DNA of 64,000 nucleotides from Pluralibacter gergoviae ATCC 33028 = NBRC 105706 (GCF_001598855.1 NZ_BCZS01000011.1:1-64000); one strand, 5' to 3'; positions 1-9,218 are shown, counted from the stretch's first letter. Translations and numbers: made by a program. The notes: a model not told the origin generated them from the sequence alone.

Positions 1-6
1 AATCCA

Positions 7-32
7 AGAGGGGCAGGTTGGCCCCTCTTTTT
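7..32 (+). terminator. Rho-independent terminator of an upstream gene outside the window
   Basis: An 8-bp perfect stem (AGAGGGGC at 7-14 with GCCCCTCT at 21-28) and a 6-nt loop run into five T residues on the + strand. The T-run follows the + strand reading, so it most likely ends a gene lying left of the window. It could also serve the 3' end of the minus-strand gene that stops at 40. Confidence 0.8.
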
Positions 33-39
33 AAATCCG

Positions 40-684
40 TTAACTGGCTACTTGATTTCCGAACTGTTTAGCTGCACGTATGGCCATACTAAGTTCACAC
101 TTTTTAGCACCGTCCAGCATGATTTGAATCGGCGTCTTTTGTAGGCCTTCACTATTAACCTCTATCGGTGATTTCAGCACACCCAACCGCAACATTGGAT
201 GTGTATCCTCTTCGAATGCCGCCATCACGTCTTCAAAGCCGGGAATTAGCCCATTATCAGTGAACTGAAATTTTGGGAAAATAAAATCCCCGTTTTGTTT
301 GAATGCTAAAAGCTTGTTCTTCTTAACGCGAATGTTGATCGCCTGGCGTGTGATACCAAGGATATCGACCACGTCGTTCACCTTAAGCGTACCGCCCAAT
401 TCCTGAAGCTCACGATAAAATCTTTCCAGATTTTCGCGACGACGGCGCACTTTACGCATTTCGTAGTCGTTGACGCGTGTCTTCTGCTCGAGTTGAACGG
501 TATAGAGCAATTGCATCAGAGAACCGTCATCCAGCGTGATAGCATCCATAGCCTGATTTTTGTCTTCAAACTCAGGCATCAGGGAAATAGCGAGGTTGTT
601 AATCCTTTTCAGAAGGTTCAACTGGTACTCATTCAGCTTAGCTGAAGTGTTGATTTCTCTTTCTGCTGTGGTGTGTTTAATCAT
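40..684 (-). CDS. Hypothetical HTH protein, 214 aa, possible antitoxin-like
   Basis: I do not recognise this gene with certainty. The product is 214 aa. Residues about 75-95 are strongly basic, and about 100-122 contain a likely helix-turn-helix (VNDVVDILGITRQAINIRVK). The C-terminal 60 residues contain a segment of the type 'HPMLRLG...KTPIQIMLDGAK', which weakly resembles the toxin-binding ParS-like domain of Xre/MbcA/ParS antitoxins. Such antitoxins usually pair with a RES toxin just downstream, which here would lie off the left edge. A strong ribosome site (GGAGGTG) sits 5 nt before the ATG. The gene is visibly more A+T-rich than its neighbours, which suits an accessory origin. A plain DNA-binding regulator is an equally good reading. 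Confidence 0.6.
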   Translation of the reverse strand: MIKHTTAEREINTSAKLNEYQLNLLKRINNLAISLMPEFEDKNQAMDAITLDDGSLMQLLYTVQLEQKTRVNDYEMRKVRRRRENLERFYRELQELGGTLKVNDVVDILGITRQAINIRVKKNKLLAFKQNGDFIFPKFQFTDNGLIPGFEDVMAAFEEDTHPMLRLGVLKSPIEVNSEGLQKTPIQIMLDGAKKCELSMAIRAAKQFGNQVAS

Positions 685-1075
685 TATGCACCTCCATTTG
701 ACGATTATAATAATTCATTTTTGAGGAATGGGCAAATAAAGGATGTTTTTTCGAACAATTTATGATCACGCAAGGCGTAACACTTTGACCTGCTCCCGGT
801 CGATTCATACACCGTGATGGCAGCATGCATACAATTATGGATGTCCGCTCCTCGCTCAAAGCTGACGCTCAGATTTGATCTCATCCCGCCACGAAACAAC
901 CCGGCAGAGGCGAACGACTGCCTGTGGCAATGTCGCTTGCGGCATACCCGTACTGTTTCCTTCCTGGCGCTAAACGTTGCCTGGCGCTTATCCCTCAAGT
1001 GACAATCTCTCTTGAACATTAAAAGATAATGCGTATAGTTCTCGTTTTCATTTTGATCTTTGCAAGGATTGTCCA
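685..1075. other. Gene-free stretch upstream of the yncE-like gene
   Basis: This 391-nt intergenic region carries the start signals of the minus-strand HTH gene at its left end and a Fur-like box at its right end. The short open frames inside it (for example 814-1002) lack ribosome sites and family features, so they are not called. No RNA gene or repeat was recognised. Confidence 0.6.
1025..1043. promoter_or_regulatory. Candidate Fur box upstream of the yncE-like gene
   Basis: The 19-mer GATAATGCGTATAGTTCTC matches the Fur consensus GATAATGATAATCATTATC at 13 of 19 positions, with the first seven perfect. It lies 33 nt before the ATG of the yncE-like gene. Iron control fits the neighbouring TonB-dependent receptor and the known Fur regulation of E. 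coli yncE. The match is moderate, so this is a prediction. Confidence 0.5.
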
Positions 1076-2158
1076 ATGAAGCTGAAGCTTTCCGTTATCG
1101 CCCTGGCGCTGGCCCTCGGCGGCTGCGCCGCGCACAGCAACACCGCTCAGCAGACGGCTGCGCCCGCCGCGCAGCAGCAGACCGCGCCGGCTGCCAGTGA
1201 TCTGACCCAGCGCGAGCTGGCCGATGGCCTGTATGAGATGGCCCTGAGCCCGAAAGGCGATGCGCTGTACGTTGCCAGCGCTGAAGGCTTCAGGAACGTG
1301 CAGGGTGGGGCGGTCTATAAGCTCGACCCGACGACCCTCAAAACTCTCGGCCTGACCTATACCGACCTGAAGAATTTCGGCGCCGCGCTGTCCGATGACG
1401 GCAGCACGCTGTTTGTCACCAACTCGCTTGACGGCGGCATCTCCGCGATTAACACCGCCGACGGTAAGGTGAAAAAGCGCCTGCTGTTCCCGGAGCGCAA
1501 TGAGAAGGGGCTACCCTACGGCGCGCGTCAGATTCTGCTGCATAACAATACCCTGTACGTCGGCGCGGTGGCCGATCCGGCGCTGATTTGGGTGGTCGAT
1601 GCCAATACCCTCAAGCTGAAGACCCGCATCAGGAATACCGGCAAGTGGATGACCGGCTTCCACTACTCAGCGTCCACCGGGCGCATCTATGTCGCCAACG
1701 GCGGCGGCGAGGTGCTGGCGATTAACCCGCGCACCAACCGCGTGGAGCACCGCTGGAAGCCGCTGGGCGACAAGCCTGCCCTACTGCTCAACATCGCTGA
1801 AGACCGCGATACCGGCCGCCTGTTCGTGACCGATAACTCGAAGGCGAAAACCACTCTGGTGCTGGATATTCACACCGGCAAGCTGATTAAGCAACTGGAC
1901 ATTGGCGATTCGCTGGGCGTGGTGTTCAACCCGAAACGCCGCGAAATCTACGTGTCGCAGCGCGAGTCCGGCAAGGTGCTGAGCCTCGATGCCACCTCTT
2001 ACGCGGTGAAGCGGAGCTGGGATCTGAAGCCGAATCCTAACAGCCTGCTGCTCTCTGCCGACGGCCAGACGCTGTACGTGACCGTCAAGCAGGCCTTTAA
2101 CAAGGACCACACCACCAAAGGTCCGGACAGCGTGGTGCGCATCGCGCTGGATAAATAA
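1076..2158 (+). CDS. YncE-like beta-propeller lipoprotein
   Basis: The 360-aa product starts with a lipoprotein signal peptide (lipobox LGGC, acylated Cys17) and a low-complexity Ala/Gln/Thr linker to about residue 45. The rest resembles E. coli YncE, a seven-bladed propeller of YVTN/NHL type, with repeating blades such as 'LYVASAEG', 'LFVTNSLDGGISAINTADG' and 'IYVSQRESGKVLSLD'. E. coli YncE is periplasmic, binds DNA in vitro and lies next to the TonB receptor gene yncD; its physiological role is unsettled. Here too a TonB-dependent receptor gene follows 63 nt downstream on the same strand. A Fur-like box precedes the gene. The lipobox differs from the E. coli protein, which I recall as having an ordinary signal peptide. 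Confidence 0.85.
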   Translation: MKLKLSVIALALALGGCAAHSNTAQQTAAPAAQQQTAPAASDLTQRELADGLYEMALSPKGDALYVASAEGFRNVQGGAVYKLDPTTLKTLGLTYTDLKNFGAALSDDGSTLFVTNSLDGGISAINTADGKVKKRLLFPERNEKGLPYGARQILLHNNTLYVGAVADPALIWVVDANTLKLKTRIRNTGKWMTGFHYSASTGRIYVANGGGEVLAINPRTNRVEHRWKPLGDKPALLLNIAEDRDTGRLFVTDNSKAKTTLVLDIHTGKLIKQLDIGDSLGVVFNPKRREIYVSQRESGKVLSLDATSYAVKRSWDLKPNPNSLLLSADGQTLYVTVKQAFNKDHTTKGPDSVVRIALDK

Positions 2159-2168
2159 TTTCACGCCG

Positions 2169-2197
2169 CCGTGGCCCGCCTGCGGGCCGCTTTTTTT
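2169..2197 (+). terminator. Rho-independent terminator after the yncE-like gene
   Basis: The stem GGCCCGC (2173-2179) / GCGGGCC (2182-2188) is followed by GC and seven T residues at 2191-2197. It lies between the YncE-like gene and the receptor gene, so the receptor is either expressed by partial read-through or has its own start in the short gap. Confidence 0.75.
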
Positions 2198-2221
2198 CCA
2201 CTTAGTCTCGTAAAATTTACC

Positions 2222-4432
2222 ATGCAAAATACCTCCATGACCGCGTTTGCCTTTCGCAAAACGCTGATCGCGCTCGCCGTGGGCGCCGTGTCTTACGCCG
2301 CTTCAGCGGCAGACAGCACCGCCGCGAAGAGCAGCAATACATCGGAAGAGACTCTGGTTGTGCAGGCCACGGAAGGCAGCGATTTTAAACCCGGCGGTGA
2401 CCAGCTGGTCCCCGCCTATCTCGATGGTCAGATAGCCCACGGCGGCCGCCTGGGCATGCTCGGCGAGCAGAAGGCGATGGACGTCCCGTTCAACGTTATC
2501 GGCTTTACCTCAAAGCTGATTAAGGACCAGCAGGCGAAAACCATCACCGACGTGGTCCGCAACGACGCCGCCGTGCAGCCGGTGCAGGGCTTCGGCAACT
2601 TCGGCGAGGGCTACCGTATTCGCGGCTTTAAGTTTGACGGCGATGATATGACCATGGGCGGCCTGGCGGGCGTCGTGCCGAGGCAGGTGATGGACACCCA
2701 GATGCTGGAGCGCGTGGAGGTGTTTAAAGGGGCCAACAGCCTGGTCAACGGCGCGGCCTCATCGGGCGTCGGCGGGCTGATTAATCTTGAGCCGAAGCGG
2801 GCGGAAGATACTCCGATTACCAGCGTCGGCGTGGATTACACCTCCGATTCGCAGCTGGGCGGCACCCTCGACCTCGGCCGCCGCTTCGGCGACAGCAACC
2901 AGTTCGGCGCCCGGGTCAACCTGGTGCACCGCGAAGGCGATACGGCGACCAATGACGACCGCCGCCGCACAACCCTGGCCTCGGTGGGCCTCGACTATCG
3001 CGGCGATCGCCTGCGCACCTCGCTGGACGCCGGCTATCAGAAGAAGACCTTCCACGGCGGTGAAACTGGCCTTAACACCAGCGCGGTGGACTTTGTGCCG
3101 AAGGTGCCCGACAACCGCAAGAACTACGGCCAGAAGTGGGGCTACAGCGATATCGAAAACGAGTTCGGCATGGCGAAGGCGGAGTATGATCTTACCGACA
3201 GCTGGACCACCTACGCGGCCTTCGGCGGCCAGCACGCCCACGAAACCGGCACCTACAGCACGCCGAAGCTGCTCGACCGCGCGGGCGACGCCACCGTCAG
3301 CCGGATGGACACTAACCGTATTACCGATACCTGGAGCGGCATGGGCGGCCTGCGCGGCGATTTTGACACCGGCCCGGTGAGCCATAAGGTCAACATCGGC
3401 TACTCGGCGCGGATCCAGAAGGATAAAACGGCCTGGCGGATGGCGACGGCGCTGCCGACCACCAATATCTACGACAATCACAACGTGGCCGAGCCGGATA
3501 ACACCTTCTTTGGCGGCAACTATCACGACCCGTTAACCTCCGGCCGCCAGCGCATTCAGGGCTGGCTGCTCAGCGACACGCTCGGCTTCTTTGATGACCA
3601 GGTGCTGGTCACCGCCGCCGCGCGCCGCCAGAAAGTCGTGGTGCGTAACTACAGCAATGCAACGGGTGATGAAACGCTCAGTTCGCGCTTCACCGACAGC
3701 CGCTGGATGCCGACCTACGGCATCGTTTACAAGCCGTGGGAAACGCTCTCTCTGTACGCCAACCATACCGAGGCGCTGGAGCCCGGCAGCCGCGCGCCGG
3801 TAAATGACACCGTGACCAACAAAGGCGAAAGCGTCGGCATCCTGCACTCTAAGCAGAATGAAGTTGGCGCCAAGGTGGACTACGGGCGCATCGGCGGCTC
3901 GCTGGCGCTGTTCCAGATTAAAAAGCCGCTGGCTATCATCAACGATGAAGGGCGCTACGGTCTGGACGGCAAGCAGCGCCACCGCGGCGTGGAGCTGAAC
4001 GTCTTCGGCGAACCGATGCTCGGCCTGCGCCTCAACGGCAGCGCGACCTGGCTTGATGCGGAGATGAATAAAACCGAAGGCGGCAAATACGATGGCAACC
4101 GCGCGGTTGGCGTCGCGCGCTTCTACATGGTGCTGGGCGCAGAGTATGACATCAAGCCGATTGAGGGGCTGACCGCCACCGCCCGCGTGAACCACACCGG
4201 TTCGCAGTATGCCGATAAGGAGAACGACAAGAAGCTCAGCGACTACACCACGCTCGATCTGGGCGTGCGCTACCGCACCCGGGTTAACGCCGATCAGAAT
4301 GAGATGGTCTGGCGGCTGGGCGTCGATAATGTGACGAACAAGAAGTACTGGTCCGGCGCGAATGACACCTCCGAGTACCTTTACATGGGCGCGCCGCGCA
4401 CGGTAAAAGTCTCTATGAGTTACGATTTCTGA
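2222..4432 (+). CDS. TonB-dependent siderophore receptor
   Basis: The 736-aa product is an outer-membrane receptor that should take up a ferric siderophore using TonB/ExbBD energy. It has a signal peptide cleaved near residue 29 (ASA-A), a candidate TonB box around residue 42 (ETLVVQA), a plug domain with 'IRGFKFDG', 'QMLERVEVFKGANSLVNG' and 'GGLINLEPKRA', then a 22-strand-type barrel ending in the terminal Phe (MSYDF) typical of porin-like barrels. The layout is that of the FhuA/FoxA/FpvA siderophore-receptor group. The ligand cannot be told from the sequence. I chose the ATG at 2222 because the upstream extension runs through the terminator. It probably shares iron control with the yncE-like gene before it. 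Confidence 0.9.
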   Translation: MQNTSMTAFAFRKTLIALAVGAVSYAASAADSTAAKSSNTSEETLVVQATEGSDFKPGGDQLVPAYLDGQIAHGGRLGMLGEQKAMDVPFNVIGFTSKLIKDQQAKTITDVVRNDAAVQPVQGFGNFGEGYRIRGFKFDGDDMTMGGLAGVVPRQVMDTQMLERVEVFKGANSLVNGAASSGVGGLINLEPKRAEDTPITSVGVDYTSDSQLGGTLDLGRRFGDSNQFGARVNLVHREGDTATNDDRRRTTLASVGLDYRGDRLRTSLDAGYQKKTFHGGETGLNTSAVDFVPKVPDNRKNYGQKWGYSDIENEFGMAKAEYDLTDSWTTYAAFGGQHAHETGTYSTPKLLDRAGDATVSRMDTNRITDTWSGMGGLRGDFDTGPVSHKVNIGYSARIQKDKTAWRMATALPTTNIYDNHNVAEPDNTFFGGNYHDPLTSGRQRIQGWLLSDTLGFFDDQVLVTAAARRQKVVVRNYSNATGDETLSSRFTDSRWMPTYGIVYKPWETLSLYANHTEALEPGSRAPVNDTVTNKGESVGILHSKQNEVGAKVDYGRIGGSLALFQIKKPLAIINDEGRYGLDGKQRHRGVELNVFGEPMLGLRLNGSATWLDAEMNKTEGGKYDGNRAVGVARFYMVLGAEYDIKPIEGLTATARVNHTGSQYADKENDKKLSDYTTLDLGVRYRTRVNADQNEMVWRLGVDNVTNKKYWSGANDTSEYLYMGAPRTVKVSMSYDF

Positions 4433-4443
4433 TAGCGCCCAGC

Positions 4444-4471
4444 GCATTCCGGCGCATCGGCGCCGGGATGC
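4444..4471. terminator. Stem-loop after the receptor gene
   Basis: A 12-bp stem with one G-T pair (GCATTCCGGCGC / GCGCCGGGATGC) and a 4-nt loop starts 11 nt after the receptor stop codon. No T-run follows. It may terminate, stabilise the mRNA 3' end, or be a degenerate REP-type element. Confidence 0.4.
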
Positions 4472-4538
4472 CGCTTGCGGCAGGCCGCCTGAAGTGTTAA
4501 AAGGTGCCCCTTCTGTAAAAATGCAACAGGGGAACGAC

Positions 4539-5930
4539 GTGAAAAACGCGTCATCTGCATCCAAAGAGCAACTTCAGGATGCCGCGCCGGAGAATCAGCC
4601 GACGCTCACACGCGGCCTGCACAACCGCCATATCCAGCTTATTGCCCTCGGCGGCGCCATCGGTACCGGCCTGTTTCTCGGCATCGGTCCGGCGATTCAG
4701 ATTGCCGGTCCCGCCGTTATTCTGGGCTACGCCATTGCCGGGATTATCGCTTTTCTGATTATGCGCCAGCTCGGCGAGATGGTCGTCGAAGAGCCGGTTT
4801 CCGGCTCCTTTGCCCACTTCGCGTACAAATACTGGGGCCCGTTCGCCGGTTTTCTTTCCGGCTGGAATTACTGGGTGATGTTTGTACTGGTGGGCATGGC
4901 GGAGCTGACCGCCGCCGGGATCTACATGCAGTACTGGCTGCCTGACGTTCCCACCTGGATCTGGGCCGCTGCCTTCTTCGTCATCATTAACGCCGTGAAC
5001 CTGGTCAACGTGCGCCTGTACGGCGAAACCGAGTTCTGGTTTGCGCTGATCAAGGTGCTGGCGATTGTCGGCATGATAGCTTTCGGCCTGTGGATGCTGT
5101 TCAGCGGCCACGGCGGTAAGAATGTCGGCTTCGATAATCTGTGGAAGCACGGCGGCTTCCTGGCGACCGGCTGGCAGGGGCTCATCCTGTCGCTGGCGGT
5201 GATCATGTTCTCTTTCGGCGGCCTTGAGCTGGTGGGGATCACGGCCGCAGAGGCGCGGGAACCGGAGAAATCGATTCCAAAAGCGGTCAATCAGGTGGTG
5301 TACCGCATCCTGCTGTTCTATATCGGTTCGCTGACGGTGCTGCTGTCGCTCTATCCGTGGATCCATATCAAGCCCGACAGCAGCCCGTTTGTGATGATTT
5401 TTCACAACCTCGACAGCGGCATCGTCGCTTCGGCGCTGAACTTCGTCATTCTGGTGGCCTCCCTGTCGGTGTATAACAGCGGCGTCTACTCCAACAGCCG
5501 GATGCTGTTTGGCCTGTCGATTCAGGGCAACGCGCCGAAGTTCCTCACCCGCATCAGCCGCCGCGGCGTGCCGGTCAACTCGCTGCTGCTCTCCGGGGCG
5601 ATCACCTCCCTGGTGGTGGTAATTAATTACGTTCTGCCGCACGACGCCCTCGGCCTGCTGATGGCGCTGGTGGTGGCGACGCTGCTGCTTAACTGGGTAA
5701 TGATCTGCCTGGCGCACCTCAAGTTCCGCGCCGCCCAGCGCCGCAAGGGCAGGGAGCCTAAGTTCCGCGCGCTGTTCTCCCCGGCGAGCAACTACCTGTG
5801 CATCGCTTTCATGCTGATGATCTTCATCCTGATGCTCACCATCGACGGTATGCGCACCTCGGCCATTCTGCTGCCGGTGTGGGTGCTGGTGCTGTTTGCG
5901 GCGTTTAAGACGCTGAGGGCCGCTAAGTAA
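4539..5930 (+). CDS. pheP: Phenylalanine-specific permease PheP
   Basis: PheP is an inner-membrane amino acid:proton symporter of the APC superfamily (AAT family) that imports phenylalanine. The 463-aa product has about 12 membrane segments and the family signature 'ALGGAIGTGLFLG' in the first segment. It follows E. coli PheP closely over its whole length, for example 'GEMVVEEPVSGSFAHFAYKY'. I prefer the GTG at 4539, which follows an AGGGGAA ribosome site by a few bases and matches the E. coli N-terminus. An ATG at 4494 would add 15 residues with no family counterpart. Its place before ybdG is the E. coli order. Confidence 0.95.
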   Translation: MKNASSASKEQLQDAAPENQPTLTRGLHNRHIQLIALGGAIGTGLFLGIGPAIQIAGPAVILGYAIAGIIAFLIMRQLGEMVVEEPVSGSFAHFAYKYWGPFAGFLSGWNYWVMFVLVGMAELTAAGIYMQYWLPDVPTWIWAAAFFVIINAVNLVNVRLYGETEFWFALIKVLAIVGMIAFGLWMLFSGHGGKNVGFDNLWKHGGFLATGWQGLILSLAVIMFSFGGLELVGITAAEAREPEKSIPKAVNQVVYRILLFYIGSLTVLLSLYPWIHIKPDSSPFVMIFHNLDSGIVASALNFVILVASLSVYNSGVYSNSRMLFGLSIQGNAPKFLTRISRRGVPVNSLLLSGAITSLVVVINYVLPHDALGLLMALVVATLLLNWVMICLAHLKFRAAQRRKGREPKFRALFSPASNYLCIAFMLMIFILMLTIDGMRTSAILLPVWVLVLFAAFKTLRAAK

Positions 5931-6303
5931 TCTATTCGCCCGCCTTTGCATTCGTGTAGCCAAACAGACGACGAAATGCATTGCGTGGGCGAGGTTATTT
6001 ATTTAATTTCGCTGAATTGGGAATTAAGGACGTATGCCGGAAAATCATCTTTGAAATGAGTTCATGGCCAGGCCAGGGAGGCGCTGATGGGATTCACGGT
6101 AGATACAGCTGCACTTTTGGTTACGGTCGATCGCGCGCATAATCATTTTTGTATCCAGAGCTGGTATGAGCGGCCCTGCTCTGTAAATTATCGAACGCCG
6201 TCCGCGCTGCGCGCGTGTAGCCAGTCCGTAAGGGACAGAATTCACATCCTGGGAAGCGGACAGGACAACGGCACGTTGTAAAGTGTAGCGAAGATAACAA
6301 CAG
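5931..6303. other. Gene-free stretch between pheP and ybdG
   Basis: About 370 nt between two convergent genes. An imperfect inverted repeat with bulges (about 5938-5955 against 5980-5996, CGCCCGC..TTGCATTCG type) follows the pheP stop and could be an mRNA 3' structure. The short open frames here (6087-6281 and antisense) have no recognisable content. No RNA gene was identified. Confidence 0.5.
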
Positions 6304-6333
6304 AAAAGGCACCGTTAACGGTGCCTTTTCTTC
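6304..6333. terminator. Bidirectional terminator between pheP and ybdG
   Basis: A perfect 26-nt palindrome at 6304-6329 (centre GTTAAC, GGCACC/GGTGCC core) is flanked by A4 on the left and T4 plus CTTCTT on the right. It therefore has a T-run in both readings. It sits 24 nt beyond the ybdG stop codon and can end ybdG as well as transcription coming from pheP. Confidence 0.8.
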
Positions 6334-6356
6334 TTCTCCATTCTGCGCGCGTTAAT

Positions 6357-7604
6357 CTACTGCTGCCTGAACGCCCCTTCCAGCGCGCGAATATCGTTCC
6401 CGGTCGGCGTCTGGTGAATGCGCAGGCCAAACTCCTCCACCACCGCGAAGATATGGTCGAAGATATCCGCCTGAATCGCCTCATACTCCAGCCACGCGAC
6501 GGTATTGGTAAAGCAGTAGATCTCAATCGGCAGGCCGTTAGTGTCCGGCGCCAGCTGGCGCACCATCAGCGTCATATCCTTGCGGATGCGCGAATGGTTG
6601 ATCAGATACTCGTTGAGATAGGCGCGGAAGGTGCCGATGTTGGTCATCTTCCGGCTGTTGAGCACCGAGTCGCCGCTGCTGTGCTCCTCGTTCCACTTGC
6701 TGATCTCCTCGCTGCGGCTCTCCAGATAGGGCTTAAGCAGCTTCGCCTGAATCAGCCGCTGCTGCTCCTCTTCGCCGAGGAAGTGGATGCTGGTGGTATC
6801 AATGCTGATGCTGCGCTTGATGCGCCGTCCGCCGGAGGCGGACATGCCGCTCCAGTTTTTGAACGAATCGGAGACCAGCGACCAGGTCGGGATGGTGGTA
6901 ATGGTGTTATCCCAGTTCTGCACCTTCACGGTGGTCAGGCCGATATCGGTGACCGCGCCGTCGGCGCCGTATTTCGGCATCTCCAGCCAGTCGCCGAGGC
7001 GCAGCATATCGTTTGCCGACAGCTGAATGCCCGCCACCAGGCCGAGGATCGGATCCTTAAACACCAGCATCAGGACCGCGGCCATCGCGCCGAGGCCGCT
7101 TATCAGAATGGCCGGCGACTGGCCCATCAGCAGCGAGATAATCAGGATCCCGACCAGGATAGCGCCGATAAGCTTGATGCCCTGGAAAATGCCCTTCAGC
7201 GGCAGGTGCGCCGCCATCGGGAAGCGGCGGGAAAGGTTGAGGATCACGTCCAGCAGCGAAAAGAACGACAGCAGGGCGTAGAGCATCACCCACAGCTGGG
7301 CGCAGGTGATAAGAATAGTGGCCGGCTCGCTGCCCTTTTGCAGCCACAGCTCGGCCTGGATCTGCACCACGATACCCTGCAGCGTCAGGGCCAGGCGGTG
7401 AAACAGCTTGTTCTGGGTGATTATCTGCAGCCAGAGGTGGCTGCTGGCCGTCGCCCGTTTTTCAAAGCCGCGCAGCACTACCTTGTGCAGGATGATGTGC
7501 AGCACGACGGCGGTGAGCACAATAATACCAAACCGGATAAACAGCGACGTGGTGTGGTTGATATCAATGCCCAGGTCCTGAATTTTTAACAATAACTCCT
7601 GCAT
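6357..7604 (-). CDS. ybdG: Mechanosensitive channel YbdG
   Basis: YbdG is a miniconductance mechanosensitive channel of the MscS superfamily in the inner membrane that responds to hypo-osmotic shock. The 415-aa product equals the E. coli length. It has about five N-terminal membrane segments, then the MscS pore and beta domain ('[19 protein letters not shown]', '[16 protein letters not shown]', '[18 protein letters not shown]') and a soluble C-terminal domain. The ATG at 7604 is preceded by a GGAGAA ribosome site; an upstream start at 7649 would add residues that the family lacks. As in E. coli it lies between pheP and nfsB, but an efflux pump and regulator pair has been inserted before nfsB. 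Confidence 0.95.
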   Translation of the reverse strand: MQELLLKIQDLGIDINHTTSLFIRFGIIVLTAVVLHIILHKVVLRGFEKRATASSHLWLQIITQNKLFHRLALTLQGIVVQIQAELWLQKGSEPATILITCAQLWVMLYALLSFFSLLDVILNLSRRFPMAAHLPLKGIFQGIKLIGAILVGILIISLLMGQSPAILISGLGAMAAVLMLVFKDPILGLVAGIQLSANDMLRLGDWLEMPKYGADGAVTDIGLTTVKVQNWDNTITTIPTWSLVSDSFKNWSGMSASGGRRIKRSISIDTTSIHFLGEEEQQRLIQAKLLKPYLESRSEEISKWNEEHSSGDSVLNSRKMTNIGTFRAYLNEYLINHSRIRKDMTLMVRQLAPDTNGLPIEIYCFTNTVAWLEYEAIQADIFDHIFAVVEEFGLRIHQTPTGNDIRALEGAFRQQ

Positions 7605-7688
7605 AATTTCTCCTTTTAATGGCAAAGAGTATGATGACGGCTGCGGCAATAAGATGCAAATTTCAGGCTATCTGGCAGCAAAAATCGC

Positions 7689-9110
7689 TCATTTGCAGGG
7701 AATTATTTGTTCGGCGCTGAGGTGGCGCCGATAGCCGACGGCCGCTGCCGCCAGCAGCAGCATCATGGCAATTTCCAGCACCAAAAAGCCGGTGATGGCG
7801 AAGATATCGCCGCCGGTGCCCGCCAGCGCCAGATACAGGCTGCCCAGCAGCGCCGGACCCAGCCCCAGAGTTGACTGCTGCAGCGTGCTCAGGATGGCGC
7901 TGCCCGCCCCGGCGTCGCTGGCCGCAATGTCGCGCATGCCGATGCGGTAGAAGCTATTGACAATCAGCGCCTGACCGTAGCCTATCAGCGCGGTGGCGGG
8001 CGACAGCACCAGCGCATCGGCGCGTTTTCCCGCCCACCAGAAGGTGACGGCCAGCAGCGCCAGGCCGCTTATCTGCACTGCCAGACCGCCAAGCAGGATC
8101 CGGCCGGTACTGTAACGGGCAATCAATCCCCTAGCGTTCAGCGCCGAGATAAAATAGGCCACCCCGAGGGCGACAAAGCTGTTGCCGGACTGCATCGCGG
8201 TCATTCCCAGCCCCGCCTGCAGGGTCAGCGCCATGCAGAACATAAATCCCGACCAGGCGCTGAAAAAGAGCAGGGCGATGACAATGCCAAAGCGGATGCT
8301 GGGAAGCCTCAGCAGACGCGGGGGCAGCAGCGCCGGGCTCGCGCGTCGCTCTTGTTCCCGCGCGCTGCGCCACATCAGCCAGATAAGCGGCAGCGTTGCC
8401 GTCAGCATCAGCTTCAGCGCCGGCGGCCAGTGCAGATCGTGACCCAGCGCCAGCGGAAACAGCAGGCAGCAGAGCAGCAGGGCAAGCAGCAGCGTGCCGC
8501 GCCAGTCGATGCCTGCGCGCGCCTCGCTGCGGGTTTCGGGAATAAAGCGCGGGCTGAGGGCCAGCACCAGCAGGCAGATGGGCACATTAATAAAGAAGGC
8601 GTTGCGCCAGCCCAGCCCCGCGATATCGGCAGAGACCAGCCAGCCGCCGCCGACCTGGCCGACGATAAACGCGATGCCGCCGATGCCGCCATACAGACTA
8701 ATTGCCCGCGCGTGGGCGGGGCCCCTGAGCGTGACGTGCAGCGTGGCGAGGATCTGCGGGACGATCAGCGCCGCGCCGATGCCCTGCAGCGTGCGGGCGG
8801 CCAGCAGAAATGCGACGCTGTTGGCTAAGCCGCACAGCAGCGACGCCGCGCCGAACAGCGCCACGCCCGCCGTAAACAGCCGACGGCGGCCAAAATTATC
8901 CCCGAGCCTGCTGGCCATCGCCAGGCAGGTGGCGAAGGCAACGCCGTACAGGGCGACAATCAGCGCCAGCTGGGTCGGGCCGGTGCGCAGGGAGTGGGTA
9001 ATCGAATCCAGCGCCACGTTGGTAATCGAGGTGTCGATAAGCGGCAGCATCTGCCCGGTCAGCAGCAGTAGCAGGGCCGGGCGATAATTTGAAACAGCAG
9101 GCGAATTCAT
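7689..9110 (-). CDS. MFS multidrug efflux transporter, DHA2 (14-TM) type
   Basis: The 473-aa product is a drug:H+ antiporter-type protein of the major facilitator superfamily. It begins with the DHA2 motif around 'LIDTSITNVALDSI', carries motif A ('ASRLGDNFGRRRLF') and motif C-like glycines ('GGIGGIAFIVGQVGGGWL'), and has enough hydrophobic segments for 14 helices. The substrate is unknown. I use the ATG at 9110, which has GGAGAAG 6 nt upstream; starts further upstream add 18 extra residues. The gene diverges from an XRE-type regulator across 108 nt containing a perfect inverted repeat, so that regulator probably controls it. Confidence 0.88.
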   Translation of the reverse strand: MNSPAVSNYRPALLLLLTGQMLPLIDTSITNVALDSITHSLRTGPTQLALIVALYGVAFATCLAMASRLGDNFGRRRLFTAGVALFGAASLLCGLANSVAFLLAARTLQGIGAALIVPQILATLHVTLRGPAHARAISLYGGIGGIAFIVGQVGGGWLVSADIAGLGWRNAFFINVPICLLVLALSPRFIPETRSEARAGIDWRGTLLLALLLCCLLFPLALGHDLHWPPALKLMLTATLPLIWLMWRSAREQERRASPALLPPRLLRLPSIRFGIVIALLFFSAWSGFMFCMALTLQAGLGMTAMQSGNSFVALGVAYFISALNARGLIARYSTGRILLGGLAVQISGLALLAVTFWWAGKRADALVLSPATALIGYGQALIVNSFYRIGMRDIAASDAGAGSAILSTLQQSTLGLGPALLGSLYLALAGTGGDIFAITGFLVLEIAMMLLLAAAAVGYRRHLSAEQIIPCK

Positions 9111-9168
9111 GGTCTTCTCCATTGCGTCTTTCGGTAACTCGACGTAGCATCGCCCAATGCACAAACGG

Positions 9169-9194
9169 GTACCAGTTCCTGCTTATACTGGTAC
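9169..9194. promoter_or_regulatory. Candidate operator between MFS pump and XRE regulator
   Basis: A perfect 8-bp inverted repeat, GTACCAGT-N10-ACTGGTAC, lies in the middle of the divergent intergenic region. A TATACT element (9184-9189) overlaps its right half on the + strand. An operator bound by the adjacent HTH regulator is the simplest reading. Confidence 0.65.
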
Positions 9195-9218
9195 TGACGC
9201 TACCCTGCTGGAGGTTAT

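Noticed and set aside
814-1002. A 62-codon frame upstream of the yncE-like gene
   Set aside because: No ribosome site, no recognisable content, and it lies in a control region. It may be a chance frame.
4444-4471. A classical REP element after the TonB receptor gene
   Set aside because: The stem is of similar size, but the sequence departs from the REP consensus and only one copy is seen nearby.
4551-5981. A 476-codon open frame antisense to pheP
   Set aside because: Low-complexity His/Arg/Gln composition and no family features; it shadows pheP.
6087-6281. Short open frames between pheP and ybdG
   Set aside because: Overlapping frames on both strands with no family features; no evidence of a real gene.
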